This document shows positions 18,063-25,425 of a stretch of DNA of 64,000 bases, piece after piece. The number at the start of each line of letters is the position of its first letter. Position 1 is the stretch's first letter. Below the pieces are notes generated by a model that ran no database searches, was not told where the DNA came from, and saw only the letters and a list, made by a program, of their open reading frames with translations. Origin of the DNA: Giesbergeria sp. GTDB taxonomy: Bacteria; Pseudomonadota; Gammaproteobacteria; Burkholderiales; Burkholderiaceae_C. The DNA is taken from assembly GCA_023150295.1 (NCBI GenBank), contig JAKLLE010000011.1:1-64000 (forward strand), given 5' to 3'. Both the position numbers and the translations under genes were made by a program.

Positions 18063-20160
18063 CGATAGCCTCCAGTTCGGTGTAGTCAGCAATCAGGCCC
18101 TTGCCGGTGGGCATGTCTTCGATGTCGAGCATCCAGGCGCGGTCGCCGGTTTTGCTGGTGATGACGGCCTGGGTGCCCTTGGTGGGCAGCAGGTGGCCGC
18201 TGGCGTTCTTGAGGTCGATGCGCACGCGCACTGTCTGGCCGGGTGCGAAGGCGTTGATGCCATCGGCGGCGGCCATGGCCTGCGCGATGGCGGCCTGGGC
18301 CTCGGCGGCGGTGGTCTTGCTCTCGGCCCCGGCCTTGCCTTTGCCCTTGGGCTTGATGGCGGGCTTGGCGGTGTCGGGCTGGGCTGTGGTGCCTGCGCGC
18401 TCGGCGGCTTCGGCCTTCATTTCTTGCTGAGCCTGGGCTTTGATGGCTGCCAGATCGACGCCTGCGATGGGGGCGATGGCTTCGAGTTGCAGGGCTTCGT
18501 TGATGGGCCGGTTGAAATGGGGTTCTGCGTCCGCCGTGGCGGCGACCATGAGCATGGCGAGCATCTGTGTTTTGTGGCCCATTTCTGCGATGCGGCGCGT
18601 TGCCTCGGCAAGGGCGTCGTCGTCAAACATGGGGGGGAGGCTGAAGATGGAGCGCAGGAATTCGTCGCTGGCTTCGCGGGCTTCCGAAAGGATGAAGCGC
18701 TGGGCAACGGCGGGGGGTAGCGTGTCAATGTCCTGCGGGTCGTTCTGCAGGTTGTCTATCACGGCGTTGATGGCTGCGCCGCGCCAGCGCCGTTGGTATT
18801 CGGTCTCCAGCTCCTCGCGCGTGGGCTCGCCGGTCTTGGGTGCTGCCTGGGGCTTGGCGGCTTTGCCGCGCGCTTCCAGCACGGCCCCGGCGGCGCGGGT
18901 GGGCACGGCTTCTACCATGGCGCCGCTGGGGGCTTCGATCAGCACGATCTTGCCCTCGGGCACTTCGTCGCCCAGCAGGGTGCGCAGGGGCTCGGTGTCG
19001 CCCTTGCGTGGCTTGTCGAGCAGGATGTAGCCGGTGGGGGCCACGCCTTCGGTGGGCATGATTTCGCGGGCCTCAGCGCCGGTGATGACTTTGCGCCCGC
19101 GTGCTTTGGCTTGCAGGGTGATGTGGGCGTAGTGCGCGTCTTTCTTGTCGGCAAAGCAGGCGGTGTCGGTGCACACGTCCGCACCCTGTTTGTCCCACAG
19201 CTCGGGGGCGGCTCCGGTGCGTTTGGGGCACTGGGTGCACGCGCCAGCCTTTGGCAGCAGGGCCGCATCGTCCAAGGCAAAGGGGGCCTGGGCGAGGTCG
19301 GTCATGTAGTTGCGGCGGGCGAGGTCTAGCGCGGCGCGGTAGCTCATGGGGCCGTTGTCTGGCCCGCCGGTCAGCACCTTGCGGGTGAATTCCTGCTGCA
19401 GGGCTGGCGTTGGGCGCTGGGCCACCAGCAGGGCCACGCTGCGCTTGAGGATGCCTTGGCGCATGGCCACCAGGGCATCGGCGCACAGGCCGGGCAGGCG
19501 CAGGGCTTCGTACACGTGGGTGCGGCTTTTGCGGATTTCGTCGGCGGCCTGTTCGCGGGTGTAGCCGTGCTCCTCGATGAGGCGCAGGATGCCCATGGCT
19601 TCGTCGAGTGGTGAGAGGTCGGCGCGGTGCAGGTTCTCGACCAGTTGCATGGTGAGCGCGCGGGGTGCGTCGGCGTCTTTGATGAGCACGGGGATGGTGC
19701 GCAGCCCGGCGATGCGCGCTGCGCGCCAGCGGCGCTCGCCCGCAATGATTTCGTGCGTGGCGTGGCGGGTGTCGGCGCTTTCAAAGGTGTCTTGCAGGCG
19801 CTCGGGCGGGAGCTTGCGCACCAGGATGGGCTGCAGGACGCCGTGCAGCTTGATGGTGGCTGCAAGCTCTTGCAGGGCTTCGTCGTTGGCCACGGGGCGG
19901 TTGGTGCGGCTGGGGGCCAGGGCGTCGAGCGGCAGGGTGTTGCCCTCGGTGGGCTCGGTGGTGGTGCCGTGCACTTCGAAGGCGTCCATGGGCAGGTTGA
20001 CGATGTCGTCGCCCACGAGCACCTGATACTGTTTGCCGCCTGGCGTGCGGCCTTGCACGGTGCCTTGCTGCCCGGCCTTGGGGTGCGGCTGGCCTTTGAG
20101 GGTGGTGGCGTCTGGCAGCACGCGCACGGTGCGGCCGATGAGGGGGTCTTTGGTGGCCAT
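18049..20160 (-). CDS. ParB/RepB/Spo0J-family protein
   Basis: 703 aa from the ATG with GGAG seven bases upstream. An N-terminal KOW/SH3-like strand set (GRTVRVLPDATTLKGQ...QVLVGDDIV) is followed by the ParB N-terminal CTPase-like domain with GERRWRAARIAGL and the HTH domain (GYTREQAADEIRKSRTHVYEALRL). A four-Cys knuckle (CTQCPK...CTDTACF) and a C-terminal SH3-like repeat come next. It is too large for simple partition. A DNA-binding or silencing role during early phage growth is more likely. There is no parA partner. Confidence 0.82.
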   Translation of the reverse strand: MATKDPLIGRTVRVLPDATTLKGQPHPKAGQQGTVQGRTPGGKQYQVLVGDDIVNLPMDAFEVHGTTTEPTEGNTLPLDALAPSRTNRPVANDEALQELAATIKLHGVLQPILVRKLPPERLQDTFESADTRHATHEIIAGERRWRAARIAGLRTIPVLIKDADAPRALTMQLVENLHRADLSPLDEAMGILRLIEEHGYTREQAADEIRKSRTHVYEALRLPGLCADALVAMRQGILKRSVALLVAQRPTPALQQEFTRKVLTGGPDNGPMSYRAALDLARRNYMTDLAQAPFALDDAALLPKAGACTQCPKRTGAAPELWDKQGADVCTDTACFADKKDAHYAHITLQAKARGRKVITGAEAREIMPTEGVAPTGYILLDKPRKGDTEPLRTLLGDEVPEGKIVLIEAPSGAMVEAVPTRAAGAVLEARGKAAKPQAAPKTGEPTREELETEYQRRWRGAAINAVIDNLQNDPQDIDTLPPAVAQRFILSEAREASDEFLRSIFSLPPMFDDDALAEATRRIAEMGHKTQMLAMLMVAATADAEPHFNRPINEALQLEAIAPIAGVDLAAIKAQAQQEMKAEAAERAGTTAQPDTAKPAIKPKGKGKAGAESKTTAAEAQAAIAQAMAAADGINAFAPGQTVRVRIDLKNASGHLLPTKGTQAVITSKTGDRAWMLDIEDMPTGKGLIADYTELEAIDEAE

Positions 20161-20161
20161 G

Positions 20162-20779
20162 TCAGTGCTCCGTGTTTTTGCTGGCGACCAGCGCGCTGAG
20201 CTGGTGGTAGCGCACAAGCCACTGGTCTCGCCATTCAGTCCAGTGGGTCTGTTCGCGCTTGCGGGTGTCCAGGTCGATCCAGTCAGCGCACGGCACTACG
20301 CTGCCGGGGGTGTCGAGGATGGGCCAGGGCTTGTTGCGGCCTGGGGCGTAGTTGAGGAGGTCGCGCCGCTCGGTGGCCAGGACCATGAGGTCGATGTGGC
20401 GGATGGTGGCGCGGTGGGCTGCAAAGGTGCTGTACAGGCCCAGCCAGCGGCGCAGATGGTTGGCAATGGGGTGCTCGAATTCTTCCCACGCATGGCCCAG
20501 CGCCCACTTCACGGGGCTGGTGACGTCGCCGGTGTAGGCCTCGTGGGCGTCGTGTACCAGGCAGGCCAGGGCGACCAGGGGCGAGAGGTTGAGGTGCTCG
20601 GCAATGTCGGCGCACAGGAGCTGGTGCTCATTGATGCTCATGGGGCGCCGGGCGTGGCCGTTGTAGCGGTTGATCTGCGCGCCCGCGTGGGCTATGTCGT
20701 CGAGGTGGTATTCGGCCTGCAGCAGCATGCAGCGGCTCAGGCCGTGGTCGGTGCCGCTGGCGGTGGTCATCCAGGTCAT
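20162..20779 (-). CDS. HD-domain phosphohydrolase (YfbR-like)
   Basis: 205 aa with the HD motif in LACLVHDAHEAYTGDV and later metal ligands around HIDLMVLATERRDLL. This pattern is typical of 5'-deoxynucleotidases of the YfbR type, which dephosphorylate deoxynucleoside monophosphates. In a phage early operon it could adjust nucleotide pools. It is coupled by overlap to its upstream neighbour and sits two bases from the parB-like start. Confidence 0.85.
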   Translation of the reverse strand: MTWMTTASGTDHGLSRCMLLQAEYHLDDIAHAGAQINRYNGHARRPMSINEHQLLCADIAEHLNLSPLVALACLVHDAHEAYTGDVTSPVKWALGHAWEEFEHPIANHLRRWLGLYSTFAAHRATIRHIDLMVLATERRDLLNYAPGRNKPWPILDTPGSVVPCADWIDLDTRKREQTHWTEWRDQWLVRYHQLSALVASKNTEH

Positions 20780-21081
20780 GCGGCGCTCCCGGAGGGGATG
20801 CCCAGCACGGCGCGGGCGCGGTTGCGCACCTCGGGGGCGGTGCTCCAGCCGTACATTTCGGGGCTTGTGAGGTCAAGCGCCAGGGCCAGGGCGGGCACAT
20901 GCTCGGCGCCGTGCAGCACTTCGTGGCGCTGGTGGCGGCAGTGGGTGATGAGGTCAAGCCCCAGGGCCTGGGCGGGCGAGAGCGGGGCGCCCATGGCGGG
21001 CTGGGGCAGGTCTGTGCACACGCGCACGTTGCCGTGGGCGTCTTGCATCAGGGTGATGGTGACGGTTTTGGCGGGGGTCAT
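20776..21081 (-). CDS. Hypothetical phage protein
   Basis: 101 aa, MTPAKTVTITLMQDAHGNVRV.... The stop overlaps the HD-gene start (ATGA) and the start overlaps the previous stop, so it is part of a tightly packed early operon. No motif recognised. Confidence 0.65.
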   Translation of the reverse strand: MTPAKTVTITLMQDAHGNVRVCTDLPQPAMGAPLSPAQALGLDLITHCRHQRHEVLHGAEHVPALALALDLTSPEMYGWSTAPEVRNRARAVLGIPSGSAA

Positions 21082-21383
21082 TGCTGGTCGCTCCGGGTGA
21101 TGGATGGGATGTGGATGAGGGCCGCTTCGCAGTCGAGGCGGCGGGGCTTGAGGCGGGGGTTGGTCACCTCAAGCTCGGCGTGCTGGCCGCGCAGGTTGCG
21201 CGCCAGGGAGCTGGCGGCGTAGTGGCTGCTGGCGCTGGCGTCGGGGTAGGAGTGCAGGGCGCGCACTTCCTGGCCGCTGGCGTCTTTGAGGTGCAGCACC
21301 AACAGGGGCGCGCCTGCGGTGGTGGTGCGGCATTCGCACGCGGTGACTTGCCCGCGTATGCGTAGCTGGAGGGCGGCTGTCAT
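21078..21383 (-). CDS. Hypothetical phage protein, single-strand-binding-like
   Basis: 101 aa from MTAALQLRIRGQVTACECRTT (the track ORF starts further upstream in non-family sequence). The first half looks like a small OB-fold (LQLRIRGQVTAC...APLLVLHLKDASGQEV), as in PriB/SSB-like phage proteins. This is weak, pattern-based evidence. It is packed by 4-bp overlaps on both sides. Confidence 0.55.
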   Translation of the reverse strand: MTAALQLRIRGQVTACECRTTTAGAPLLVLHLKDASGQEVRALHSYPDASASSHYAASSLARNLRGQHAELEVTNPRLKPRRLDCEAALIHIPSITRSDQQ

Positions 21384-21619
21384 GGTGCGCGGCGCTGTCG
21401 CAGGTGTTTGCACAGGTCGGCATGGGCCGCTGCCATGGCAAAGCGGTGGCTGCCGCCAAACTGCCACCAGTTGCGCAGGTAGTAGGCGGCGTAGCGCAGG
21501 GCCAGCAATGCCAGGGCGGCGAACAGCAGGGTGTACGTCAGGGCCTGCCCGGCCTTGCGTGCCAACGTGCGGGCGCGGCTGCGGCGGTAGGGGCCGTAGA
21601 GCTGGATGGGGGCGGTCAT
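21380..21619 (-). CDS. Small single-pass membrane protein
   Basis: 79 aa, MTAPIQLYGPYRRSRARTLARK, then one hydrophobic segment (about residues 27-48, ALTYTLLFAALALLALRYAAYYL) and a basic tail. 4-bp overlaps with both neighbours support it. The track lists only a longer frame. Function unknown. Confidence 0.6.
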   Translation of the reverse strand: MTAPIQLYGPYRRSRARTLARKAGQALTYTLLFAALALLALRYAAYYLRNWWQFGGSHRFAMAAAHADLCKHLRQRRAP

Positions 21620-21777
21620 GCTGCACCGCCCGTCTGCCACAGGGGCTTGGCTGTGATGGTCTGGGCGCCGTGCAGCAGCATGGCGTCGGCGATGGCCTGG
21701 CAGGGGCCGGTGGCCAGGGCGATGTATTCCAGCCCGGCCACGGTGATGCGGTAGGGGTGCAGGGTGGGGGTGGTCAT
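21616..21777 (-). CDS. Very small phage protein (53 aa)
   Basis: MTTPTLHPYRITVAGLEYIALATGPCQ... to ...WQTGGAA. Too short for the track, but it starts and ends in ATGA overlaps with both neighbours. Its composition is protein-like. Confidence 0.6.
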   Translation of the reverse strand: MTTPTLHPYRITVAGLEYIALATGPCQAIADAMLLHGAQTITAKPLWQTGGAA

Positions 21778-22229
21778 GCGGCAATTCCCATTTCTGCAAG
21801 GTGGCGCGCTGCGGCGCGGTCGATGGTTTGATGCACGGCGGCGCGGGCTTCGCGCTCAAGGCGGGGCAGAAAGTCGGCGCGGTGCTGCTCCAAGAGATCC
21901 AGCCCGGCCCGCACGTCTGGATGTATGGCCAGCACGTCCTGCGCAGGATCGAGAAACAGGTTCTTCTCGTAGCAGATGACACCGCACATGCCAAAGATGA
22001 CGCGGTTGGCAAAGCCCGGTGCGGTGTTCAGCAGGCGCGCAAGACTGTTGTATAGGGCCTGCAGGTGGCCTGCGTCGTCGCAGTCGAAATCGTCTTCGAG
22101 GTCATCGAGCGACTGCGGGCCGTAGCCGGTGAGCCATGGGCCACCGAATCGCCCGTCGATGGTGTTCAGGATGCCCAGCAGATCCATGCCGGCATCCAGA
22201 TCGCGGCGGGAGGGTTTGGCCATCTTCAT
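21774..22229 (-). CDS. Hypothetical phage protein
   Basis: 151 aa, acidic centre (LDDLEDDFDCDDAGH) and several Cys. No family recognised. The start overlaps the preceding stop, and the stop overlaps the start of the 53-aa gene. It is part of the leftward early transcript. Confidence 0.65.
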   Translation of the reverse strand: MKMAKPSRRDLDAGMDLLGILNTIDGRFGGPWLTGYGPQSLDDLEDDFDCDDAGHLQALYNSLARLLNTAPGFANRVIFGMCGVICYEKNLFLDPAQDVLAIHPDVRAGLDLLEQHRADFLPRLEREARAAVHQTIDRAAARHLAEMGIAA

Positions 22230-22465
22230 GCTGCACCGCCTTGCACGGCGCGCCAGCCGTCAAACGTCATGCGGCCTTGCTGGGGGGTGATGGTGACCTG
22301 GGGCGCGGTGTCTGTGGTCTGGCCAGGCAGGGCTGCAAAGTCTTTGGCGCAGCGGTTGGCCTGGCGTTTGGTGGGCCAGCGGAAGGCGGCGCGCTTTCCG
22401 GTGGTTGGAAAAAGCACCTCGACCAGGTAGCTGGTCTTGGTGGCTGCTGGTGTGGTGGTCTGCAT
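22226..22465 (-). CDS. Small hypothetical phage protein
   Basis: 79 aa starting MQTTTPAATKTSYLVEVLFPTTGKRAAFRWPTKRQANRCAKDFA. It has a GGAGGAA ribosome site. Its first codons and upstream leader are duplicated 720 bp away at the start of the 23185 gene. No function known. Confidence 0.65.
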   Translation of the reverse strand: MQTTTPAATKTSYLVEVLFPTTGKRAAFRWPTKRQANRCAKDFAALPGQTTDTAPQVTITPQQGRMTFDGWRAVQGGAA

Positions 22466-22492
22466 CGTTCCTCCAGTGCGCCGGGGTGGCGT
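22441..22492. repeat. 52-bp direct repeat, copy A
   Basis: Start codon, ribosome site and leader of the 22465 gene. It differs at one base from copy B, exactly 720 bp away (23161-23212). Confidence 0.9.
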
Positions 22493-22518
22493 CAGAATGG
22501 CTTTGAAAGGAGTGGGCT

Positions 22519-22971
22519 ATGGAAAGAAAAAACGTCACGCTCGACGACCTGGAGCGGCGGCACACGGCAAACCACCTGGAGCCGTATTGGGGCTGGAACC
22601 GGCTGGTGCTGTCGCTGTCGACTGGTGCGCTGACGGTGCTGGTGAGCCTGCAAGGCCACTACGTGCCCAAGCAGCCGACGTGCCCGCAATTGCTGGTGGG
22701 GGCGTGGGCACTGCTGGTGGTGTCGATTGCGGCTGGCCTGTGGGCGCTGCGCTGGAGCTACGTTGGTCCGCTGATTGCTGCGCGCAACCTGCGGCGTCTT
22801 CGCAGGCGGGCGGGTGATGCGGGCGCGGTTGTGATTCTTGAGCGCGGTGGGGGTGGTGCAACCCCGCCAGCCAGCCACCGATGGTCTGTGCGGCTGATGT
22901 CAGCCAGCTTTTTGTGCGCGCTGCTACTGCTGTGCGCGTTTGCTGGGTTGAACGTTCTGGCTTTGCGGTAA
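22519..22971 (+). CDS. Membrane protein on the opposite strand of the left operon
   Basis: 150 aa with an AAAGGAG site. A charged N-terminus (MERKNVTLDDLERRHTANHLEPYWG) is followed by three hydrophobic segments (about 28-45, 58-80 and 125-148). It opposes all flanking genes and lies inside a segment bounded by 52-bp direct repeats, which suggests an inserted cargo gene. It overlaps the low-complexity tail of the minus-strand ORF 22535-23185, and only one of the two may be real over that stretch. Confidence 0.6.
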   Translation: MERKNVTLDDLERRHTANHLEPYWGWNRLVLSLSTGALTVLVSLQGHYVPKQPTCPQLLVGAWALLVVSIAAGLWALRWSYVGPLIAARNLRRLRRRAGDAGAVVILERGGGGATPPASHRWSVRLMSASFLCALLLLCAFAGLNVLALR

Positions 22972-23185
22972 AGCCCAAGCCATCGGGGCCGCACACGTCG
23001 CGGTTGCACCGCTGGCGCATGTGATGGCAGGAAAAGAAAAGCGTGCTGCCGGTGACCGGATCGGCCTCGTGAGGCGCGGCAAGACAGAGGTGCTCGCCAT
23101 AGATTTCTGCATGGTGAGCGCAATCCACGCAAAGCGGTGCGCGGGTTTGCGTGGACTCGCTGGCTGCTGGTGTGGTGGTCTGCAT
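22535..23185 (-). CDS. Cys-rich small phage protein with doubtful long tail
   Basis: The first 60 residues look real (APLCVDCAHHAEIYGEHLCLAAPHEADPVTG, then CHHMRQRCNRDVCGPDG). This four-to-six-Cys, zinc-ribbon-like pattern is common in phage early proteins. The following about 150 residues are Pro/Ser/Ala-rich and antisense to the membrane gene, so the true protein may be shorter in evolution. First gene after the leftward promoter; start shared with 52-bp repeat copy B. Confidence 0.5.
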   Translation of the reverse strand: MQTTTPAASESTQTRAPLCVDCAHHAEIYGEHLCLAAPHEADPVTGSTLFFSCHHMRQRCNRDVCGPDGLGFTAKPERSTQQTRTAVAARTKSWLTSAAQTIGGWLAGLHHPHRAQESQPRPHHPPACEDAAGCAQQSADQRSSSAAPTGQPQSTPPAVPTPPPAIAGTSAAWARSGLAGSPAPSAHQSTATAPAGSSPNTAPGGLPCAAAPGRRA

Positions 23186-23212
23186 CGTTCCTCCAGGGCG
23201 CCGGGGTGGCGT
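23161..23212. repeat. 52-bp direct repeat, copy B
   Basis: See copy A at 22441-22492; one mismatch. It contains the start codon and ribosome site of the first gene of the left operon. Confidence 0.9.
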
Positions 23213-23220
23213 GTGGAGGA

Positions 23221-23261
23221 ATAATCACACAAGTGATTGATGGTGTCAACACTAAAGTGAT
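23221..23261 (-). promoter_or_regulatory. Leftward early promoter (PL-like) with two operators
   Basis: On the minus strand a -35 TTGACA (23249-23244) and a -10 GATTAT (23226-23221) are 17 bp apart. Two 14-bp operator-like sites, AACACTAAAGTGAT (23248-23261) and ATCACACAAGTGAT (23224-23237), lie 24 bp apart centre to centre. They touch the -35 and -10 exactly as in the cro promoter region. Expected to be repressed by the phage repressor. Confidence 0.75.
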
Positions 23262-23298
23262 AATTCGGAGTAAGTTTTTTTATGGCATCGAGAAGGCG

Positions 23299-23324
23299 CA
23301 AAAAAACCGCCTCGCGGGCGGTTT
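23299..23324 (-). terminator. Terminator of the repressor-side operon
   Basis: On the minus strand, an 8-bp stem AAACCGCC / GGCGGTTT is followed by seven Ts. It separates the minus-strand genes 23344-24599 from the leftward promoter. Confidence 0.85.
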
Positions 23325-23343
23325 GGTATGGGGTTGTTTGTTG

Positions 23344-23760
23344 TCAGTCGTCAGACCCGTCGTCTGCCTGGCGTCTGTCACGGTATGCCTGGTAGCCCAT
23401 TCCGCCAGCAAAGGCGGCCACCACCTTGATGATGTCCATGACAAGCGCCGTTTGGCCGGCGTGAATGGCATAGCCAGCAAAACCCAGAAGCATCACGACG
23501 ATGATGCTGGAAAACCGCTGAGACCCCTTGAGGCGCCTGGACACTTCTTCGCGCGAATGCTTTCTGTCGCGCTCCTGCGCTTCTATGGACTTGTCGGCGA
23601 TCTTTTGGTTGTGATCCAGCTCACGCAGGGCAATGTCTGCCTGCTTCAATTCAAGCGCAAGCCGCTGCTCCTGAACGGTAAGGTAGCGGTTAAGGGTTTC
23701 TTCGGATGGCGGCTGGGCGGCTACAGCGCGGCCGTTGCTGCCGGGTGGCTTTGCGCTCAT
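23344..23760 (-). CDS. Unrecognised membrane protein in rex-like position (coiled coil plus two TM)
   Basis: 138 aa. A long polar helix (about residues 25-80, VQEQRLALELKQADIALRELDHNQ) likely forms a coiled coil. Two C-terminal hydrophobic segments follow (IIVVMLLGFAGYAIHAG; MDIIKVVAAFAGGMGY) with an acidic tail. Resembles small DUF2335-type phage membrane proteins only in layout. It is the last gene before the terminator, in the repressor's orientation, so expression in the lysogen is likely. Candidate exclusion or defence protein (inference). Confidence 0.65.
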   Translation of the reverse strand: MSAKPPGSNGRAVAAQPPSEETLNRYLTVQEQRLALELKQADIALRELDHNQKIADKSIEAQERDRKHSREEVSRRLKGSQRFSSIIVVMLLGFAGYAIHAGQTALVMDIIKVVAAFAGGMGYQAYRDRRQADDGSDD

Positions 23761-23960
23761 GCAGGCACAGCGTTTCGCAAAATGGGGGTGGTGTATTCGA
23801 CCTCAAACCGCCCAAATCCGCGCTCGCCAAGGCGTGGCGCCTCGAAGCGAGAGCGCGCAATGGCGTGTGGCCGCTCGTTGACGATGCGGGCAAACTCGGC
23901 AGCAGACACCGTTTCACGCCTGACGGGTGTCATGTCGATGATGTGGGGCGTCTTCTTCAT
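23757..23960 (-). CDS. Small protein in rex-like position
   Basis: 67 aa, MKKTPHIIDMTPVRRETVSAAEFARIVNERPHAIARSRFEAPRLG. Its stop overlaps the start of the 138-aa membrane gene (ATGA), so the two are co-translated. Basic, with an SAAEFARIVN segment that could be a small HTH. No family recognised. Confidence 0.6.
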   Translation of the reverse strand: MKKTPHIIDMTPVRRETVSAAEFARIVNERPHAIARSRFEAPRLGERGFGRFEVEYTTPILRNAVPA

Positions 23961-24038
23961 CAGAAAATAGTACCACGTCTGGGCAAGGCGGTGCAGGAGT
24001 GGGCGTTACCTACTCGCCAGCGCAAAGCATGGCGCGCT

Positions 24039-24599
24039 TTACGGCGCGGGGCATGCAGTGCGCGCAGAGCGATAGCGCTCCATGCTCTTGGCGCCCCTTT
24101 CAAAGTGGGCGGCGGCCAGTATCTCGCCCAGCTTGTCGCGGTTTTGCATGAACACCAGGTAGGCCTCCACGGTTTCTTTCATCGCGTCGGCCAGATCGTC
24201 GCGGCCCGTGGCAAGGCAAGGCGGCGCCGCCAGTTGCGCTGCCTCTCGGTGTAGCGCCTGCATGGTGGCCACGGGCTGGGCCAGTGCAATGCGCCCCGTG
24301 CCGCCCGCCACGCGGCTCGCGTCATTGAAGCGCACCACCACATCGTCAAACTGCTTGAGGGCCTGGGCCAGCAGGTCGCTTTTTGCCTGCTCGGCCTTTT
24401 TGGCTTGCTCTTGCAGCGCTTCGCGCTCGCGCTGCGCGGCGGCGGCCCGCTCGGCCTCTTGCCGCTGCACCAGTTCTATGCGCTGCTGCTCGGCCTTGGC
24501 CGCAGCGCGGCTGCGCTCTTTGTAGACCACCAGCCCTGCCACGATCACCGTCACCACGGCAATGATGGCGAGGATGGACGCGCCTCGCTGGCGTTGCAT
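24039..24599 (-). CDS. Membrane-anchored coiled-coil protein in rex-like position
   Basis: 186 aa if started at MQRQRGASILAIIA (the track start adds 14 residues). One N-terminal TM segment (about 8-27), then a long Ala/Glu/Gln-rich coiled coil (about 28-85), then a globular C-terminal part with four conserved-looking short segments and two Cys. Encoded between the repressor and the smaller genes, same strand. The topology suggests inner-membrane attachment with a long periplasmic or cytoplasmic stalk. Function unknown. Confidence 0.6.
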   Translation of the reverse strand: MQRQRGASILAIIAVVTVIVAGLVVYKERSRAAAKAEQQRIELVQRQEAERAAAAQREREALQEQAKKAEQAKSDLLAQALKQFDDVVVRFNDASRVAGGTGRIALAQPVATMQALHREAAQLAAPPCLATGRDDLADAMKETVEAYLVFMQNRDKLGEILAAAHFERGAKSMERYRSARTACPAP

Positions 24600-24692
24600 G
24601 GCGGGCATTGGGTAAGCAGGGCTGTGGTGCATGGCAAACAAAAGGTGGTCACAGAATGGCGACAGTCTAGCCGCCGCACACGTTTTGCGGCA

Positions 24693-25361
24693 TCAAATCA
24701 GGCCGCCCAGTGATGCGTCCACCACCACGCCGCACCATTCATCTCCGGGTTGCAGGGGTAGATACTTCATGTCTTTGGGCCAGTCGGGGTTGATGGCTTC
24801 AAGGTATTTTTGCCCGTCGATCAGCACGTAGCGTTTGAAAGTCGCTTCAAGCGTTGAGTTGCGGCGCACCACCACATAGTTGCCCGGCACAGGGTCGAGG
24901 TGTGGGTTAACGTGTAGCACCATGCCTTCGGCAAAGCTCGGTTTGCCGGTCGGGTTTTCCATGGACTTGCCTTCGACCCGCAGCATGTAGCCGCATTTGC
25001 CCAAATTCTTGGTGGATGGCAGCCATTCATCGGCCTGCCCAGGCTGAAAGTGGTCGCACAACTCTGTCCATGCGCCAGCCTGCACTTTCGAGATAAGAGG
25101 GTAGGTGCCCTTGATGTCGGGGCCGGGTGATGTGTTGGTATGGGCGGCGACTGTTTCGTTGCAGCGCAAATAGTCTGGCGTGACGCCAAGCACGCGCGCT
25201 ATGTCCACAACGCTATCTCCATAGCCGCGCGTTTCGCGCTCGATGTTGCCAATTGTCCCCTGGCTTTTTAGGCCAGCAAGCGATGCAAGTGCCCCCTGGG
25301 AGAGTCCTTTGCTCTCCCGGATTCTCTTAAGGCGTTGGCCGATTGTTTCCATGCAAGGCAT
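24693..25361 (-). CDS. Phage repressor, CI type with S24 peptidase domain
   Basis: 222 aa from the ATG preceded by a perfect GGAGGTGAT site (the track start lies upstream in operator DNA). N-terminal HTH (IGQRLKRIRESKGLSQGALASLAGL); Ala-Gly self-cleavage site in SKVQAGAW; C-terminal LexA-like domain with Ser in VEGKSMEN and Lys in EATFKRYV. All residues for RecA-stimulated self-cleavage are there. It should bind the paired ATCAC-N4-GTGAT operators on either side and maintain lysogeny; SOS induction is expected. Confidence 0.93.
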   Translation of the reverse strand: MPCMETIGQRLKRIRESKGLSQGALASLAGLKSQGTIGNIERETRGYGDSVVDIARVLGVTPDYLRCNETVAAHTNTSPGPDIKGTYPLISKVQAGAWTELCDHFQPGQADEWLPSTKNLGKCGYMLRVEGKSMENPTGKPSFAEGMVLHVNPHLDPVPGNYVVVRRNSTLEATFKRYVLIDGQKYLEAINPDWPKDMKYLPLQPGDEWCGVVVDASLGGLI

Positions 25362-25377
25362 TTCATCACCTCCGTGA

Positions 25378-25418
25378 ATCACTTTGGTGTTGACTTGTGG
25401 AATCACTTGAGTGATGAT
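25378..25418 (+). promoter_or_regulatory. Rightward early promoter (PR-like) with two operators
   Basis: -35 TTGACT (25390-25395) and -10 GATGAT (25413-25418) are 17 bp apart. Operators ATCACTTTGGTGTT (25378-25391) and ATCACTTGAGTGAT (25402-25415, perfect palindrome with a two-base centre) have centres 24 bp apart. It drives the Cro-like gene. The repressor's own promoter must read the other way through the same region. Confidence 0.8.
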
Positions 25419-25425
25419 CGGACGC

